64,000 bases of DNA from Pseudomonadales bacterium. Its GTDB lineage: Bacteria; Pseudomonadota; Gammaproteobacteria; Pseudomonadales; Pseudohongiellaceae. Shown in pieces: positions 52,823-61,618 of the stretch; the first letter of the stretch is position 1; every line of letters begins with the position of its first letter. A model generated the notes under the pieces. That model ran no database searches. It was not told the DNA's origin and saw only the letters and a program-made list of their open reading frames with translations. The translations under genes and the position numbers were made by a program. The stretch is taken from contig JACKOK010000007.1 of assembly GCA_024234365.1 (NCBI GenBank), positions 1 through 64,000 of the forward strand. The letters are read 5' to 3'.

Positions 52823-53752
52823 ATGAGCGTTCTAGTCATTGCAGAACATGACAATGTCAGCCTGAAGCCCGCCACTTTAAGTGCGGTGACAGCGGCCCAG
52901 GCCATCGGTGGTGATGTGGCCATTCTGATTGCCGGTGGCGCGTGCTCTTCCGCAGCATCCGCAGCGGCTGCTGTGCCGGGTGTCAGCAAGGTGCTGGTGG
53001 CTGATGATGCGGCCTACGCACATCAGTTGCCCGAAGCCGTTGCAGCTCTGATTGTTGACGTTGCAAAGGACTATTCCCATCTGCTGGCTGCGGCCACCAC
53101 CACGGGCAAGAATCTGATGCCACGTGTTGCCGCCCTGCTGGATGTGGCGCAGATTTCTGATATCACTGCCGTGAAAAGCGTGGACACCTTTGTGCGCCCG
53201 ATCTACGCAGGCAATGCGCTGGCAACGGTGCAGTCCAGTGATCCGGTGAAGGTCATCACGGTGCGCAGCACGGCGTTTGCCGAAGCGCAAAACAGCGGTG
53301 GCAGTGCCGCGGTAGAGAATCTGGCGATCGTCAAGACGCAGAACCTGTCCAGTTTCCTCAGCGAAGAACTGTCGGTATCCGAGCGTCCTGAACTGACGGC
53401 GGCCTCCATCGTGATTTCCGGTGGGCGAGGCATGGGCAGCGGAGAAAATTTCGCGCTCATCGAAAAGGTCGCGGACAAGCTCGGTGCCGCGATCGGCGCT
53501 TCCCGTGCGGCAGTCGATGCCGGCTTTGTGCCCAATGATATGCAGGTGGGGCAGACCGGCAAAATCGTCGCACCGGATCTGTATATTGCCGTGGGTATCT
53601 CTGGCGCCATTCAACACCTGGCGGGGATGAAGGACAGCAAGGTAATCGTTGCCATCAACAAGGATGAGGAAGCCCCGATTTTCCAGGTGGCCGACTACGG
53701 CCTGGTGGACGATCTGTTCAAGGTGCTGCCGGAGCTGGCGGAGAAGCTGTAA
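52823..53752 (+). CDS. etfA: Electron transfer flavoprotein alpha subunit
   Basis: EtfA carries the FAD of the electron-transfer flavoprotein. The 309-residue protein starts MSVLVIAEHDN. It has the FAD motifs VISGGRGMGSGENF, VGQTGKIVAPDLYIAVGISGAIQHLAGM and AINKDEEAPIF. I chose the ATG at 52823, which matches the family N-terminus; the open frame starts 10 codons earlier. It ends the etf operon and is followed by a strong terminator. Confidence 0.97.
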   Translation: MSVLVIAEHDNVSLKPATLSAVTAAQAIGGDVAILIAGGACSSAASAAAAVPGVSKVLVADDAAYAHQLPEAVAALIVDVAKDYSHLLAAATTTGKNLMPRVAALLDVAQISDITAVKSVDTFVRPIYAGNALATVQSSDPVKVITVRSTAFAEAQNSGGSAAVENLAIVKTQNLSSFLSEELSVSERPELTAASIVISGGRGMGSGENFALIEKVADKLGAAIGASRAAVDAGFVPNDMQVGQTGKIVAPDLYIAVGISGAIQHLAGMKDSKVIVAINKDEEAPIFQVADYGLVDDLFKVLPELAEKL

Positions 53753-53802
53753 CAGCGAAAGCGGGGCGGATGTGTTCCCGCAGGTATTTGTACCGCACCA
53801 TA

Positions 53803-53840
53803 AAAAACGCCCCGTGACTGTTCAGCCACGGGGCGTTTTT
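53803..53840. terminator. Bidirectional terminator between etfA and rne
   Basis: AAAAACGCCCCGTG (53803-53816) pairs perfectly with CACGGGGCGTTTTT (53827-53840) around a 10-base loop, with T-runs on both strands. It can stop etfA transcripts on + and rne transcripts on -. Confidence 0.93.
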
Positions 53841-53854
53841 GTTTCGGTCTGCTT

Positions 53855-56740
53855 TTATTGACCAGACTCGGCGTTCTGCGCTGCTTCCAGCATCTTGCGA
53901 CGCTTGATTTCACGCGGATCATTGGGAGCCCGTCCGCTTGGTGCGGGCTCTGCCGGTGTCTCTTCAGCAAGGATCGGAGCAGGAGCAGCTTCCACTACAG
54001 AGGGAGTCTCTTCGGCAGGCGCTGCAGCAGCGTCATCCTGCGTTGCTTCCACTTCTACAGTGGCAGGCTTCGCTGCTTCGCTTTCCTGTGCCGTCTCGTC
54101 TGCCGCTTCGGGGGCGGCCTGTTCGACAACCGTTGTCACGCTTGCTTCCTCGGCGACCGCCTCTTCGGGTGCTGCTTCGGCGCTTGCGATTTCCACAGCA
54201 GCCGTTTCCTCGACAGCGGTTTCCGCCTGGCTGTTTGCGCTGGTTTCAGTTTGCACGGTGGACTCTGCTACAACAGAGCCGGTGTCCTGCGCATCAGCAT
54301 TGGCGACCGCTTCGCTGACAGCGGCAGCATCAGCGGATGCCACGTCAGTTTCCTGGCCGGGAGCATCGGCGCTCTCCGCATTCTCGTCTGTGGCAGCATT
54401 GCCCTGACGGTTGCGTGAACGGCGGCGATCAGAGGGGCGACGACGACGGGAACGGCTGGGGGCTTCCGCGTTGTCTTCAGTGCTTTCCTGAACATTGCCG
54501 TTCACCTCTTCGGCAGCCGCAGTCTCTTCAACATTGTGCGCTGGCTGCTGTGCCACGGCGTTGTCATTCTGCTCAGGAGTTTCAACCGCTGCGTCGATTT
54601 GCGCTGCGTCCGCATTTTCCTGATCGGCAACCGCCTGCTCTTCGGCGCGCGGGCCGCGACGACGCTGGCTGGTGTTGCGCGGGCGGCGGTTTCCGCTGCG
54701 ACGCTGGGCACCGCGGGATTCCTCAGAGGCCGCACCGTTCTGTGCATCCTCTGTCTGTGATTCATCGCTGTTGCCACGGCTTTCGCGTTTTTCATCACGA
54801 CGGTTGCCACGCTCTTCGCGATTGCCGTCCTGGTTGCTGTTGCGGCCACGGCCTCCACGCTTGCGACCCTGGCCGGGTTCGCGTGCAGGTTTGTCGCTTT
54901 CCGTGGCGGCTTCGGCATTGCGGTCCTTGTCGTTGGCACGATTGTCATCGCGACGGTTTGCCTGCTGTTTGCCACCACGACGCTGATCGCGACGACCATC
55001 ACGGCTGCGGTTGTTGCCACGGCCGGAGCGGGCAGGCTTCTTCTTGCTTTCTTCCTCTTCGTCATCGCCCAGCAGCCAGCCGAACAGCATGGCAAAGAGA
55101 CCTTTTTTCTTCTTTTCCGGGGTGGCAACAGGCGCAGGAGGCTGGCTCAGGGTCGGTGCCTGCACGGCCGCCTGCTGGGGAGCAGGGGCGGGCTTGCTGT
55201 GACGATGGCCGCTGTCCTGGGCATCCTGATGGATTTCGATTTCGTAGCTGGCAGTATTGCTGCTGTCACTGCCGGAGACGCCCTGAATTTCATAGTGAGG
55301 GGTTTCCAGTTCGGCATTGGCCACGATGACCAGCTTGGTACCACTCTGGGTTTCAATGGCGCTGACCGCTGCCCGCTTTTCATTGAGCAGATAGGAGGCC
55401 ACGGCGATTGGCACGATGGCACGCACTTCGGTGCTGCGACGCTTGTTGGCCTCTTCCTGCAGCACGCGCAGGATGGACAGGGACTGGGATTTCACATCGC
55501 GGATGGCACCCTGGCCGCTGCAGCGCGGGCAAACGATAGTGCTGGTTTCCTCCAGGGAGGGGCGCAGACGCTGACGGGACATTTCCAGCAGCCCGAAGCG
55601 GGAGATGCGGCCTACCTGCACACGGGCACGGTCGGCTTCCAGCGCATCGCGCATGCGGTTTTCCACTTCTTTCTGGTTGCGGGCAGAATTCATGTCGATG
55701 AAATCGATCACGATCAGGCCGCCCATGTCACGCAGGCGCAGTTGGCGGGCAATCTCGTCGGCCGCTTCCAGGTTGGTGTTCAGCGCGGTCTCTTCGATGT
55801 CCGAACCCCGTGTGGCGCGGGAAGAGTTGATATCGATGGAGACCAGAGCCTCGGTCGGGTCGATCACGATGGAGCCGCCGGAGGGCAGTTTCACTTCGCG
55901 TTGAAACGCGGTTTCGATCTGGCCTTCGATCTGGTAGCGGTTGAACAGCGGCAGGGTCTCCTGGTAGAGCTTGATGCGGCTCTCGTAGTTCGGCATGACC
56001 TGGCGCACGAAATTCAGGGCTTCCTCGTAGGCGGAAGAGGTGTCAAACAGCACCTCGCCGATGTCCTGGCGCAGGTAGTCACGGATGGTGCGGATGATGA
56101 CATTGCTTTCCTGATAGATCAGGAAGGGAGCAGCCCGCTGGCTGGATGCTTCGGTAATGGACTGCCACAGGGACAGCAGGTAATCCAGATCCCACTGCAG
56201 CTCTTCCTGCTGCTTGCCCACGCCGGCGGTGCGCACGATCATGCCCATGCCATCGGGGATATCCAGACCACTGAGGGCTTCACGGATCTCGGAGCGGTCA
56301 TCGCCCTCGATGCGGCGGGAGATACCGCCGGCACGGGGGTTGTTCGGCATCAGCACCAGGTAGCGTCCGGCCAGGCTGACGAAGGTGGTCAGGGCGGCAC
56401 CCTTGTTGCCACGCTCTTCCTTTTCCACCTGTACGATGACTTCGGTGCCTTCGGCAACGGCTTCCTTGATGTTCACGCGGCCGTTCTCGCCACTGCCTTT
56501 TTTGCTGAAATACTGCGGAGAGATTTCCTTCAGGGGCAGGAAACCGTGACGCTCGGCGCCGAAATCGACGAAGGCGGCTTCAAGGCTGGGTTCCACGCGG
56601 GTAATACGGCCTTTGTAGATGCTGGCCTTTTTCTGGACTCTGGAGCGGTTTTCGATGTCGAGGTCATAAAGACGCTGGCCATCGACGAGGGCGACACGCA
56701 GCTCTTCTTCCTGAGTTGCGTTGATAAGCATTCTTTTCAT
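53855..56740 (-). CDS. rne: Ribonuclease E
   Basis: RNase E is the main endonuclease for mRNA decay and rRNA/tRNA processing and the scaffold of the degradosome. The 961-residue protein has an S1 domain (about 35-120, KKASIYKGRITRVEPSLEAAFVDF), a 5'-sensor part and the DNase I-like catalytic part. The metal-binding Asp residues lie in VSIDINSSRATRGSD and LIVIDFIDMNS. The zinc-link CPRCSGQG follows. After about residue 520 the sequence is disordered, first Arg/Gly/Asn-rich (RNA binding), then Ala/Glu/Thr-rich, with a conserved-looking end PNDPREIKRRKMLEAAQNA. The ATG lies behind a leader of several hundred bases. Confidence 0.97.
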   Translation of the reverse strand: MKRMLINATQEEELRVALVDGQRLYDLDIENRSRVQKKASIYKGRITRVEPSLEAAFVDFGAERHGFLPLKEISPQYFSKKGSGENGRVNIKEAVAEGTEVIVQVEKEERGNKGAALTTFVSLAGRYLVLMPNNPRAGGISRRIEGDDRSEIREALSGLDIPDGMGMIVRTAGVGKQQEELQWDLDYLLSLWQSITEASSQRAAPFLIYQESNVIIRTIRDYLRQDIGEVLFDTSSAYEEALNFVRQVMPNYESRIKLYQETLPLFNRYQIEGQIETAFQREVKLPSGGSIVIDPTEALVSIDINSSRATRGSDIEETALNTNLEAADEIARQLRLRDMGGLIVIDFIDMNSARNQKEVENRMRDALEADRARVQVGRISRFGLLEMSRQRLRPSLEETSTIVCPRCSGQGAIRDVKSQSLSILRVLQEEANKRRSTEVRAIVPIAVASYLLNEKRAAVSAIETQSGTKLVIVANAELETPHYEIQGVSGSDSSNTASYEIEIHQDAQDSGHRHSKPAPAPQQAAVQAPTLSQPPAPVATPEKKKKGLFAMLFGWLLGDDEEEESKKKPARSGRGNNRSRDGRRDQRRGGKQQANRRDDNRANDKDRNAEAATESDKPAREPGQGRKRGGRGRNSNQDGNREERGNRRDEKRESRGNSDESQTEDAQNGAASEESRGAQRRSGNRRPRNTSQRRRGPRAEEQAVADQENADAAQIDAAVETPEQNDNAVAQQPAHNVEETAAAEEVNGNVQESTEDNAEAPSRSRRRRPSDRRRSRNRQGNAATDENAESADAPGQETDVASADAAAVSEAVANADAQDTGSVVAESTVQTETSANSQAETAVEETAAVEIASAEAAPEEAVAEEASVTTVVEQAAPEAADETAQESEAAKPATVEVEATQDDAAAAPAEETPSVVEAAPAPILAEETPAEPAPSGRAPNDPREIKRRKMLEAAQNAESGQ

Positions 56741-57558
56741 GTAGGTTCACTTTCCGTTATGCCAGAAAGGGAAACCCGGGGAATATCAAACCTGCGGGCA
56801 GGGGCTTACTGTAAGCGGATTAACGCCTTTTCCGAAAGGACCATGGTGAGATATGAGCTTCATCGTTAACCCTGGTGTTCCAGAAACTGGAAATCCGATA
56901 AATCCGTGACTTACTTCTTCACGCAGTTTTTTCACTGCGTTGCGCTGGCAGTGGTTGGCGGTTTGGCCCGGCACTGCTGGGAAGTCGTTTTTATGTAAAC
57001 CTGCTCTTGGTCAGTGCCCGTCATGTTTGACGTTTGGCAGTGACTTCAGTCATTCGATACGACCCGAATTACTCTGGCTGTATTGACTATCTTTTCGTGG
57101 CGGCGGTTAAGGCCGTCACGCCGTATGTTTTCGACACCGCGTTTGCAAAAAAGGTGTCGTGCTTTGCTTTGTCTTTCTGAAAAAATTCTGTCTGGACCGG
57201 GATACGCCGCCTGCATTGCGCGGCGCTTCATGCCGGTGTCCGCTTGCTCTGCCATACAGGAGACTGAAAGCATGCAAGCGCTCAGAAAATCTCAACGTTG
57301 GCAGGCAGGATTTGATGTTCTGCTTCGAACGTTCTGTAAGGCCCGCGAAATATAGCAGCAAATACTTTTTAATTCAATTACCTGGAGGGATTTGTGAGCC
57401 GGTTCAGAGGAATATCCGCCGGCTCCCCGGACGTTTTTGGCTGCCGTCTTCCGGGCAGAGGGGAAAGGCAGGCAGTATCGGCCCCATCTTGCTCTGCGGG
57501 GAGGCAGGGGAGTAGACTCTTTGGCGATCGTGGCATTGCTAATACAGAGGCACAGCCT
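56741..57558 (-). other. Long intergenic leader region of rne
   Basis: These 818 bases separate rne from the divergent recombinase-like gene. I see no convincing gene on either strand. Three hairpins lie along the rne sense strand: TTCCAG/CTGGAA (56878-56892), ACGCAGT/ACTGCGT (56921-56940) and CGACACC/GGTGTCG (57132-57159). RNase E is known in E. coli to autoregulate through a structured leader, so this is the likely role. A GGAGGG site at about 57385 before a GTG at 57394 could start a 55-codon extension of the next gene. Confidence 0.5.
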
Positions 57559-58242
57559 ATGGCAAGCTATCTTTACCTGCGCACCTGCGAATATGAACTC
57601 TGCGCCGAGAGCGTTGGCGGTGTTCCGGCACTGGAGGAACAGCTGGCACGCGAGCGGCAGGCGCTGCGGGAGTACTGCGCAGCGCGCGGCTGGACGGCGG
57701 CGGATTTTGTGGTGGACCATGCAGCCCCCTGGGCTTCCGATTTCGCCGAACGGGAGCAGGGGAGGGCTCTGCTGGAGCGTCTGCAGGCTGGCGACCGGTT
57801 ACTGGTGTACTCGCTGGAGCGGGTATTCAGCTCCTGCTATGATGCCAGCGCAACGATCGAGCGCTTCCGCGATTCCGGCATTGCCCTGCAGGTTGTGGAG
57901 CTGGATGGTGATGTGTGCAATACCGGATTCACGCTGGACGTGGTGCGGGCAGCGCGCCTGTTTGCCGGGCTTGAACGCAGGCGCTCGGTAGAGCGCATCC
58001 GCAACGTCAAACGCAGTCAACGCAGCAAGGGGCGTTATCTGGGAGGAAGCCGGCCATTTGGGTACATGATTCACAGCAATGGCCGCCTCATCGAGCACCC
58101 TCTGGAGCAGAAGGTGCTTAAACGGATCATGCAGCTGCGCGACCAGGGCAAGTCCCTGCGCGCTATCGCCACCGAGGTCAGCACTCCCGTGGCACCTGTC
58201 AGTTTCAAAACCGTGCAAAGGATTTTGCAGCGCAATGTTTAA
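57559..58242 (+). CDS. Degenerate serine recombinase-like protein
   Basis: The 227-residue protein has the serine resolvase fold but altered catalytic residues. It starts MASYLYLRTCEYEL, where resolvases have YxRVST: Arg8 is kept but the nucleophile Ser is Cys10. Later Arg65 and Arg88 are kept, while the usual Asp and last Arg of the LDRLGR motif become Glu87 and Ser91 (LVYSLERVFSS). The long helix GLERRRSVERIRNVKRSQRSKGR, the block GGSRPFGY and a C-terminal helix-turn-helix (about 183-226) are as in Pin-type or large recombinases. I infer a DNA-binding protein without strand-exchange activity. The ATG at 57559 has AGAGG upstream. It overlaps lolC by 8 bases. Confidence 0.82.
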   Translation: MASYLYLRTCEYELCAESVGGVPALEEQLARERQALREYCAARGWTAADFVVDHAAPWASDFAEREQGRALLERLQAGDRLLVYSLERVFSSCYDASATIERFRDSGIALQVVELDGDVCNTGFTLDVVRAARLFAGLERRRSVERIRNVKRSQRSKGRYLGGSRPFGYMIHSNGRLIEHPLEQKVLKRIMQLRDQGKSLRAIATEVSTPVAPVSFKTVQRILQRNV

Positions 58243-59485
58243 ACCCGTCTCGCTCTTCATTGGCCTGCGTTACACCCGTACCCGCAAAAAGAGCCAGATC
58301 ATTTCCTTCGTCTCCATTGTCTCCACCCTGGGCATCACCGTTGGGGTGCTTGCGCTGGTCGTGGTGTTGTCCGTCATTAACGGCTCCACCAGCGTTATGC
58401 GGGAGGAAACACTGAAATCCGTGCCGCATGCCAGCATCCAGGCCGATGGCGGGCTGCGGGAATGGCCCGCGCTGCGCGATGCTCTGGTGCGCAGCCCCGG
58501 TATTGTGGGGGTGGCGCCCTATGTCTCGGGGGAAGCCTGGTTACGTTTCGACGGGGGCGGGGAGTTCGTGCAATTGCGTGGGGTGGCTCCGGCCCTGGAG
58601 CATGAGGTGCTGCAGGTGAACAGCCCCGGCTTTGATGCCTTGCTGGAGGCCCTGGGGCAGGAGGAGAACGGCATTATCCTGGGGCTCAGCCTTGCCAGCC
58701 GTCTTGGGGTGTATGCGGGGGATGAGGTGACGCTGATGTCCCTGAACAGCCTGGTGAACCGTCATCTGGACGAGGTGATGCGTTTCACGGTGATCGGCGC
58801 GGCGGACTTTGGTTTCTATGGCAATGGCAATACGGTCATGGTTGCGCTGGGGGCGGCGCAGCACCTGTTTGGCAATGTCAGTGAGGCACAGGCGCTGCGC
58901 CTGCGGGTGGACGATGTGTTCAATGCGGGCCTGATTGCGGATGCGGCTCTGGATGCGATTCCTGTGGGGCAGCGCAACCAGGCGCTGAGCAGCAGCAGTT
59001 GGAGCGAGACCCAGAGCAGCCTGTTCGATGCCCTGCGCCTGGAGAAGACCCTGACGGGTTTCATGCTGCTCATGATCGTGGTCATCGGCGCCGTTAATAT
59101 TGTGTCCACCCTGGTGATGGTGGTGGCGGATAAAAGCGCTGACATCGCCATCCTGCGTACCATGGGCGCCAGTCGCACCACCATCATGAGCGTCTTTGTC
59201 ACTCAGGGAACTGCCGTGGGCGTTCTTGGCACTTTGTTTGGCGCGGTGCTGGGTGTGCTGATCTCGCTGAATCTGACGCAATTGCTGCGAGGCCTGGAGA
59301 CCCTGCTCAACACGGCGTTCTCGCCCGCCGATGTGTATATGATTTCCTATCTGCGCGCTGAGCTGCGGGGAGGGGATGTGCTGCTGATCTGCCTCAGTGC
59401 GCTGGGCATCAGTTTTCTGGCCACCCTGTATCCCGCCTACCGCGCCACCCGCATCCAGCCTGCCGAGGTCCTGAGGTATGAATAG
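58235..59485 (+). CDS. lolC: Lipoprotein-releasing system permease LolC
   Basis: LolC is an inner-membrane subunit of the LolCDE ABC exporter, which extracts outer-membrane lipoproteins and hands them to LolA. The 416-residue protein starts MFKPVSLFIGLRYTRTRKKSQ. It has a first membrane helix at about 24-45, a large periplasmic domain, and three helices in the last 150 residues. The FtsX-type blocks IAILRTMGASRTTIMSVF and ATLYPAYRATRIQPAEVLRYE are present. The start at 58235 lies inside the end of the recombinase-like gene, 8 bases overlapping. The order lolC-lolD-lolE is conserved. Confidence 0.95.
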   Translation: MFKPVSLFIGLRYTRTRKKSQIISFVSIVSTLGITVGVLALVVVLSVINGSTSVMREETLKSVPHASIQADGGLREWPALRDALVRSPGIVGVAPYVSGEAWLRFDGGGEFVQLRGVAPALEHEVLQVNSPGFDALLEALGQEENGIILGLSLASRLGVYAGDEVTLMSLNSLVNRHLDEVMRFTVIGAADFGFYGNGNTVMVALGAAQHLFGNVSEAQALRLRVDDVFNAGLIADAALDAIPVGQRNQALSSSSWSETQSSLFDALRLEKTLTGFMLLMIVVIGAVNIVSTLVMVVADKSADIAILRTMGASRTTIMSVFVTQGTAVGVLGTLFGAVLGVLISLNLTQLLRGLETLLNTAFSPADVYMISYLRAELRGGDVLLICLSALGISFLATLYPAYRATRIQPAEVLRYE

Positions 59486-59487
59486 TC

Positions 59488-60279
59488 ATGAGTGAGAATC
59501 TGCGTCCATCTCCCACTGCCCAGATCGTCTCGCCCTTTATGCAGGAGCCGGAACTGATGCTGGAGTGTGTGGACTTGTGCAAGGTCTACTCCGAAGGGCC
59601 CGCCGATGTGCAGGTGCTGGATCACCTGAACCTGCGTGTGTATGCCGGGGAGCGGGTGGCCATTGTCGGAGCCTCCGGCTCGGGCAAGACCACACTGCTC
59701 AACCTGTTGGGGGGGCTGGACCTGCCGACCTCCGGCACGGTGATGATTGCCGGTATGAACCTGGCCAACCTCAACGAGACCCAGCGCGGCCAGATGCGCA
59801 ATCGCAATCTCGGCTTCGTCTACCAGTTCCATCATCTGCTGGGCGAGTTCACGGCGCTGGAGAATGTCTGCATGCCGCTGTTGATTGCCGGCATGGATGT
59901 GGTGCTGGCCAGCCGCAAGGGCGAGGCAATGCTGACGCGGGTCGGCCTGGCCCACCGCCTGGAGCACAAACCTTCGGAACTGTCCGGCGGGGAACGCCAG
60001 CGGGTGGCCATTGCCCGCGCCCTGGTGACGGAACCGCGTTGTGTGCTGCTGGACGAGCCCACGGGCAATCTCGACCGTCATACCGCACACGAGATTCATC
60101 AGCTGATGGCGGAGCTGAACACCCAGCTTGATACCAGTTTCATCGTGGTCACCCATGACGAGGAGTTTGCTCGTTCCCTCGACCGCGTGCTGCAACTGCG
60201 CAACGGACGCCTCGCGCCCGTTGAGACGGAAGGGGCCCACGGGGTCTTCGCTAGCGACGAGCCGAGCCATGAAGACTGA
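59488..60279 (+). CDS. lolD: Lipoprotein-releasing system ATPase LolD
   Basis: LolD is the ATPase of LolCDE. The 263-residue protein has Walker A GASGSGKTTLLNLL, the signature LSGGERQRVAIARAL and Walker B CVLLDEPTGNL. The Q-loop region LGFVYQFHHLLGEFTALENV is specific for LolD. It is about 25 residues longer than usual at the N-terminus; an ATG at 59557 would give 240 residues. I kept the first ATG, 2 bases after lolC. Its end overlaps lolE by 11 bases. Confidence 0.96.
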   Translation: MSENLRPSPTAQIVSPFMQEPELMLECVDLCKVYSEGPADVQVLDHLNLRVYAGERVAIVGASGSGKTTLLNLLGGLDLPTSGTVMIAGMNLANLNETQRGQMRNRNLGFVYQFHHLLGEFTALENVCMPLLIAGMDVVLASRKGEAMLTRVGLAHRLEHKPSELSGGERQRVAIARALVTEPRCVLLDEPTGNLDRHTAHEIHQLMAELNTQLDTSFIVVTHDEEFARSLDRVLQLRNGRLAPVETEGAHGVFASDEPSHED

Positions 60280-61558
60280 GCCACCCAAGAGCAGGCTGGC
60301 CTCGTTTGCCGAGCACTCCTTCGCCTTTTACGTTGCACTGCGCTATGTCAGTGTGGGTCGGCGCAGCCAGCTCGTGTCCTTCATGTCCCTGCTCAGTATT
60401 GCGGGCCTGGCTCTGAGTATCTCGATTCTGATTACCGTTCTTTCGGTCATGAACGGCTTTGATCGTGAGGTGCGGGAGAACATTCTGGGGATTCTGCCTC
60501 ACGGCACCGTCAAGGCATTGGACCGTGTCAGTCGCCAGCAGTGGGCCTCCGTGCAGGCCGTGCTGGATGAAAACGGGGCCGTGCTGGCGACCTCGCCCCT
60601 GATTGAGGCGCAAGGGGTGCTGGCATCCCCTCAATTCTCCAAGGCGGTGCTGGTCAATGGCATCGATCCGCAGCGTGAGCGGGAAATCTCCATTCTGGAT
60701 CGTTTCATGGTGAGCGGTGGCCTGGACGGCTTGAGCGAGGGACGCTTCCGTATTCTGCTGGGGCAGACCCTGGCGCAGAGCCTGGGGGTCGGCCTGGGCG
60801 ACAAGGTTTCGCTGTATTCTCTCAGTGTGTCCGTCAACCCGCTGGTGGCGCTGCCGACCCAGCGCCAGTTCACGGTCGCCGGCATTTACCGGGTAGGGAC
60901 GCTGGAGCTGGACAGCGCGCTGGCACTTATTACCTTGCAGGATGCCCAGGCGCTGTTCCGCTATCGGGATTCCTACACCGGCATCCGCTTCAAGGTGCCG
61001 GACCTGTTGCAGATACGCACGACGGCCATTGCGTTGATGAACACATTGCCCCAGGGGTTTGAGGTGGAAACCTGGACACGCAATTTCGGCAACATCTACG
61101 AGAACATCCGTTTTTCCCGCACCATTGTCGGTTTTCTGCTGTGGCTGCTGGTCGGGGTCGCGGCCTTCAATCTGGTGGTGAGCCTGGTGATGATCGTGCG
61201 CGACAAGCGTGGAGATATCGCCATTCTGCGCACCATCGGGGCCAGCCCACGCCTGATCGGGCGCATCTTCCTTACCCAGGGCGCCATGGTGGGGGCCATC
61301 GGTACTGTGATCGGGGTGGCTCTGGGCATTGTGTTTTCGCTGACGGTCAGTGACTTTGCGGCCATGCTGGAGCGGGTTCTTGGCATCCATCTGCTCAGTG
61401 CAGAGGTCTACCCCGTTGATTTTCTGCCTTCGCAGATTCGTCTGTCCGATATTCTTGGTGTCAGCCTGGGGGTGTTCCTGCTCTCGGTGCTTGCCACTCT
61501 CTATCCCGCCCTGCGCGCTTCACGGGTGCAGCCAGCAGAGGCGCTGCGTTTCGAGTAA
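60269..61558 (+). CDS. lolE: Lipoprotein-releasing system permease LolE
   Basis: LolE is the second membrane permease of LolCDE. The 429-residue protein begins with a short cytoplasmic part and FYVALRYVSVGRRSQLVSF. A first helix follows at about 40-65, then a periplasmic domain and three C-terminal helices. It has FtsX-type motifs IAILRTIGASPRLIGRIFL and ATLYPALRASRVQPAEALRFE. LolC and LolE are similar to one another; I assigned E by its place after lolD. The ATG at 60269 overlaps lolD by 11 bases. Confidence 0.94.
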   Translation: MKTEPPKSRLASFAEHSFAFYVALRYVSVGRRSQLVSFMSLLSIAGLALSISILITVLSVMNGFDREVRENILGILPHGTVKALDRVSRQQWASVQAVLDENGAVLATSPLIEAQGVLASPQFSKAVLVNGIDPQREREISILDRFMVSGGLDGLSEGRFRILLGQTLAQSLGVGLGDKVSLYSLSVSVNPLVALPTQRQFTVAGIYRVGTLELDSALALITLQDAQALFRYRDSYTGIRFKVPDLLQIRTTAIALMNTLPQGFEVETWTRNFGNIYENIRFSRTIVGFLLWLLVGVAAFNLVVSLVMIVRDKRGDIAILRTIGASPRLIGRIFLTQGAMVGAIGTVIGVALGIVFSLTVSDFAAMLERVLGIHLLSAEVYPVDFLPSQIRLSDILGVSLGVFLLSVLATLYPALRASRVQPAEALRFE

Positions 61559-61618
61559 TTCCTTGCCTGTGACGACCGCCTATACTCAGAACAGTTGAGG
61601 TCAGGGAGAGGGCTCGTC

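Noticed and set aside
55199..56869. 556-codon + strand frame antisense to rne
   Set aside because: It is a shadow of rne; composition lacks a plausible fold and no start signal is seen.
57083..57355. 90-codon + strand frame upstream of the recombinase-like gene
   Set aside because: No family motif, overlapping frames on both strands, and it falls in the structured rne leader.
57394..58242. Active site-specific recombinase of a mobile element
   Set aside because: The catalytic Ser is missing and there are no flanking repeats, att-like sites or cargo; the gene is coupled to lolC.
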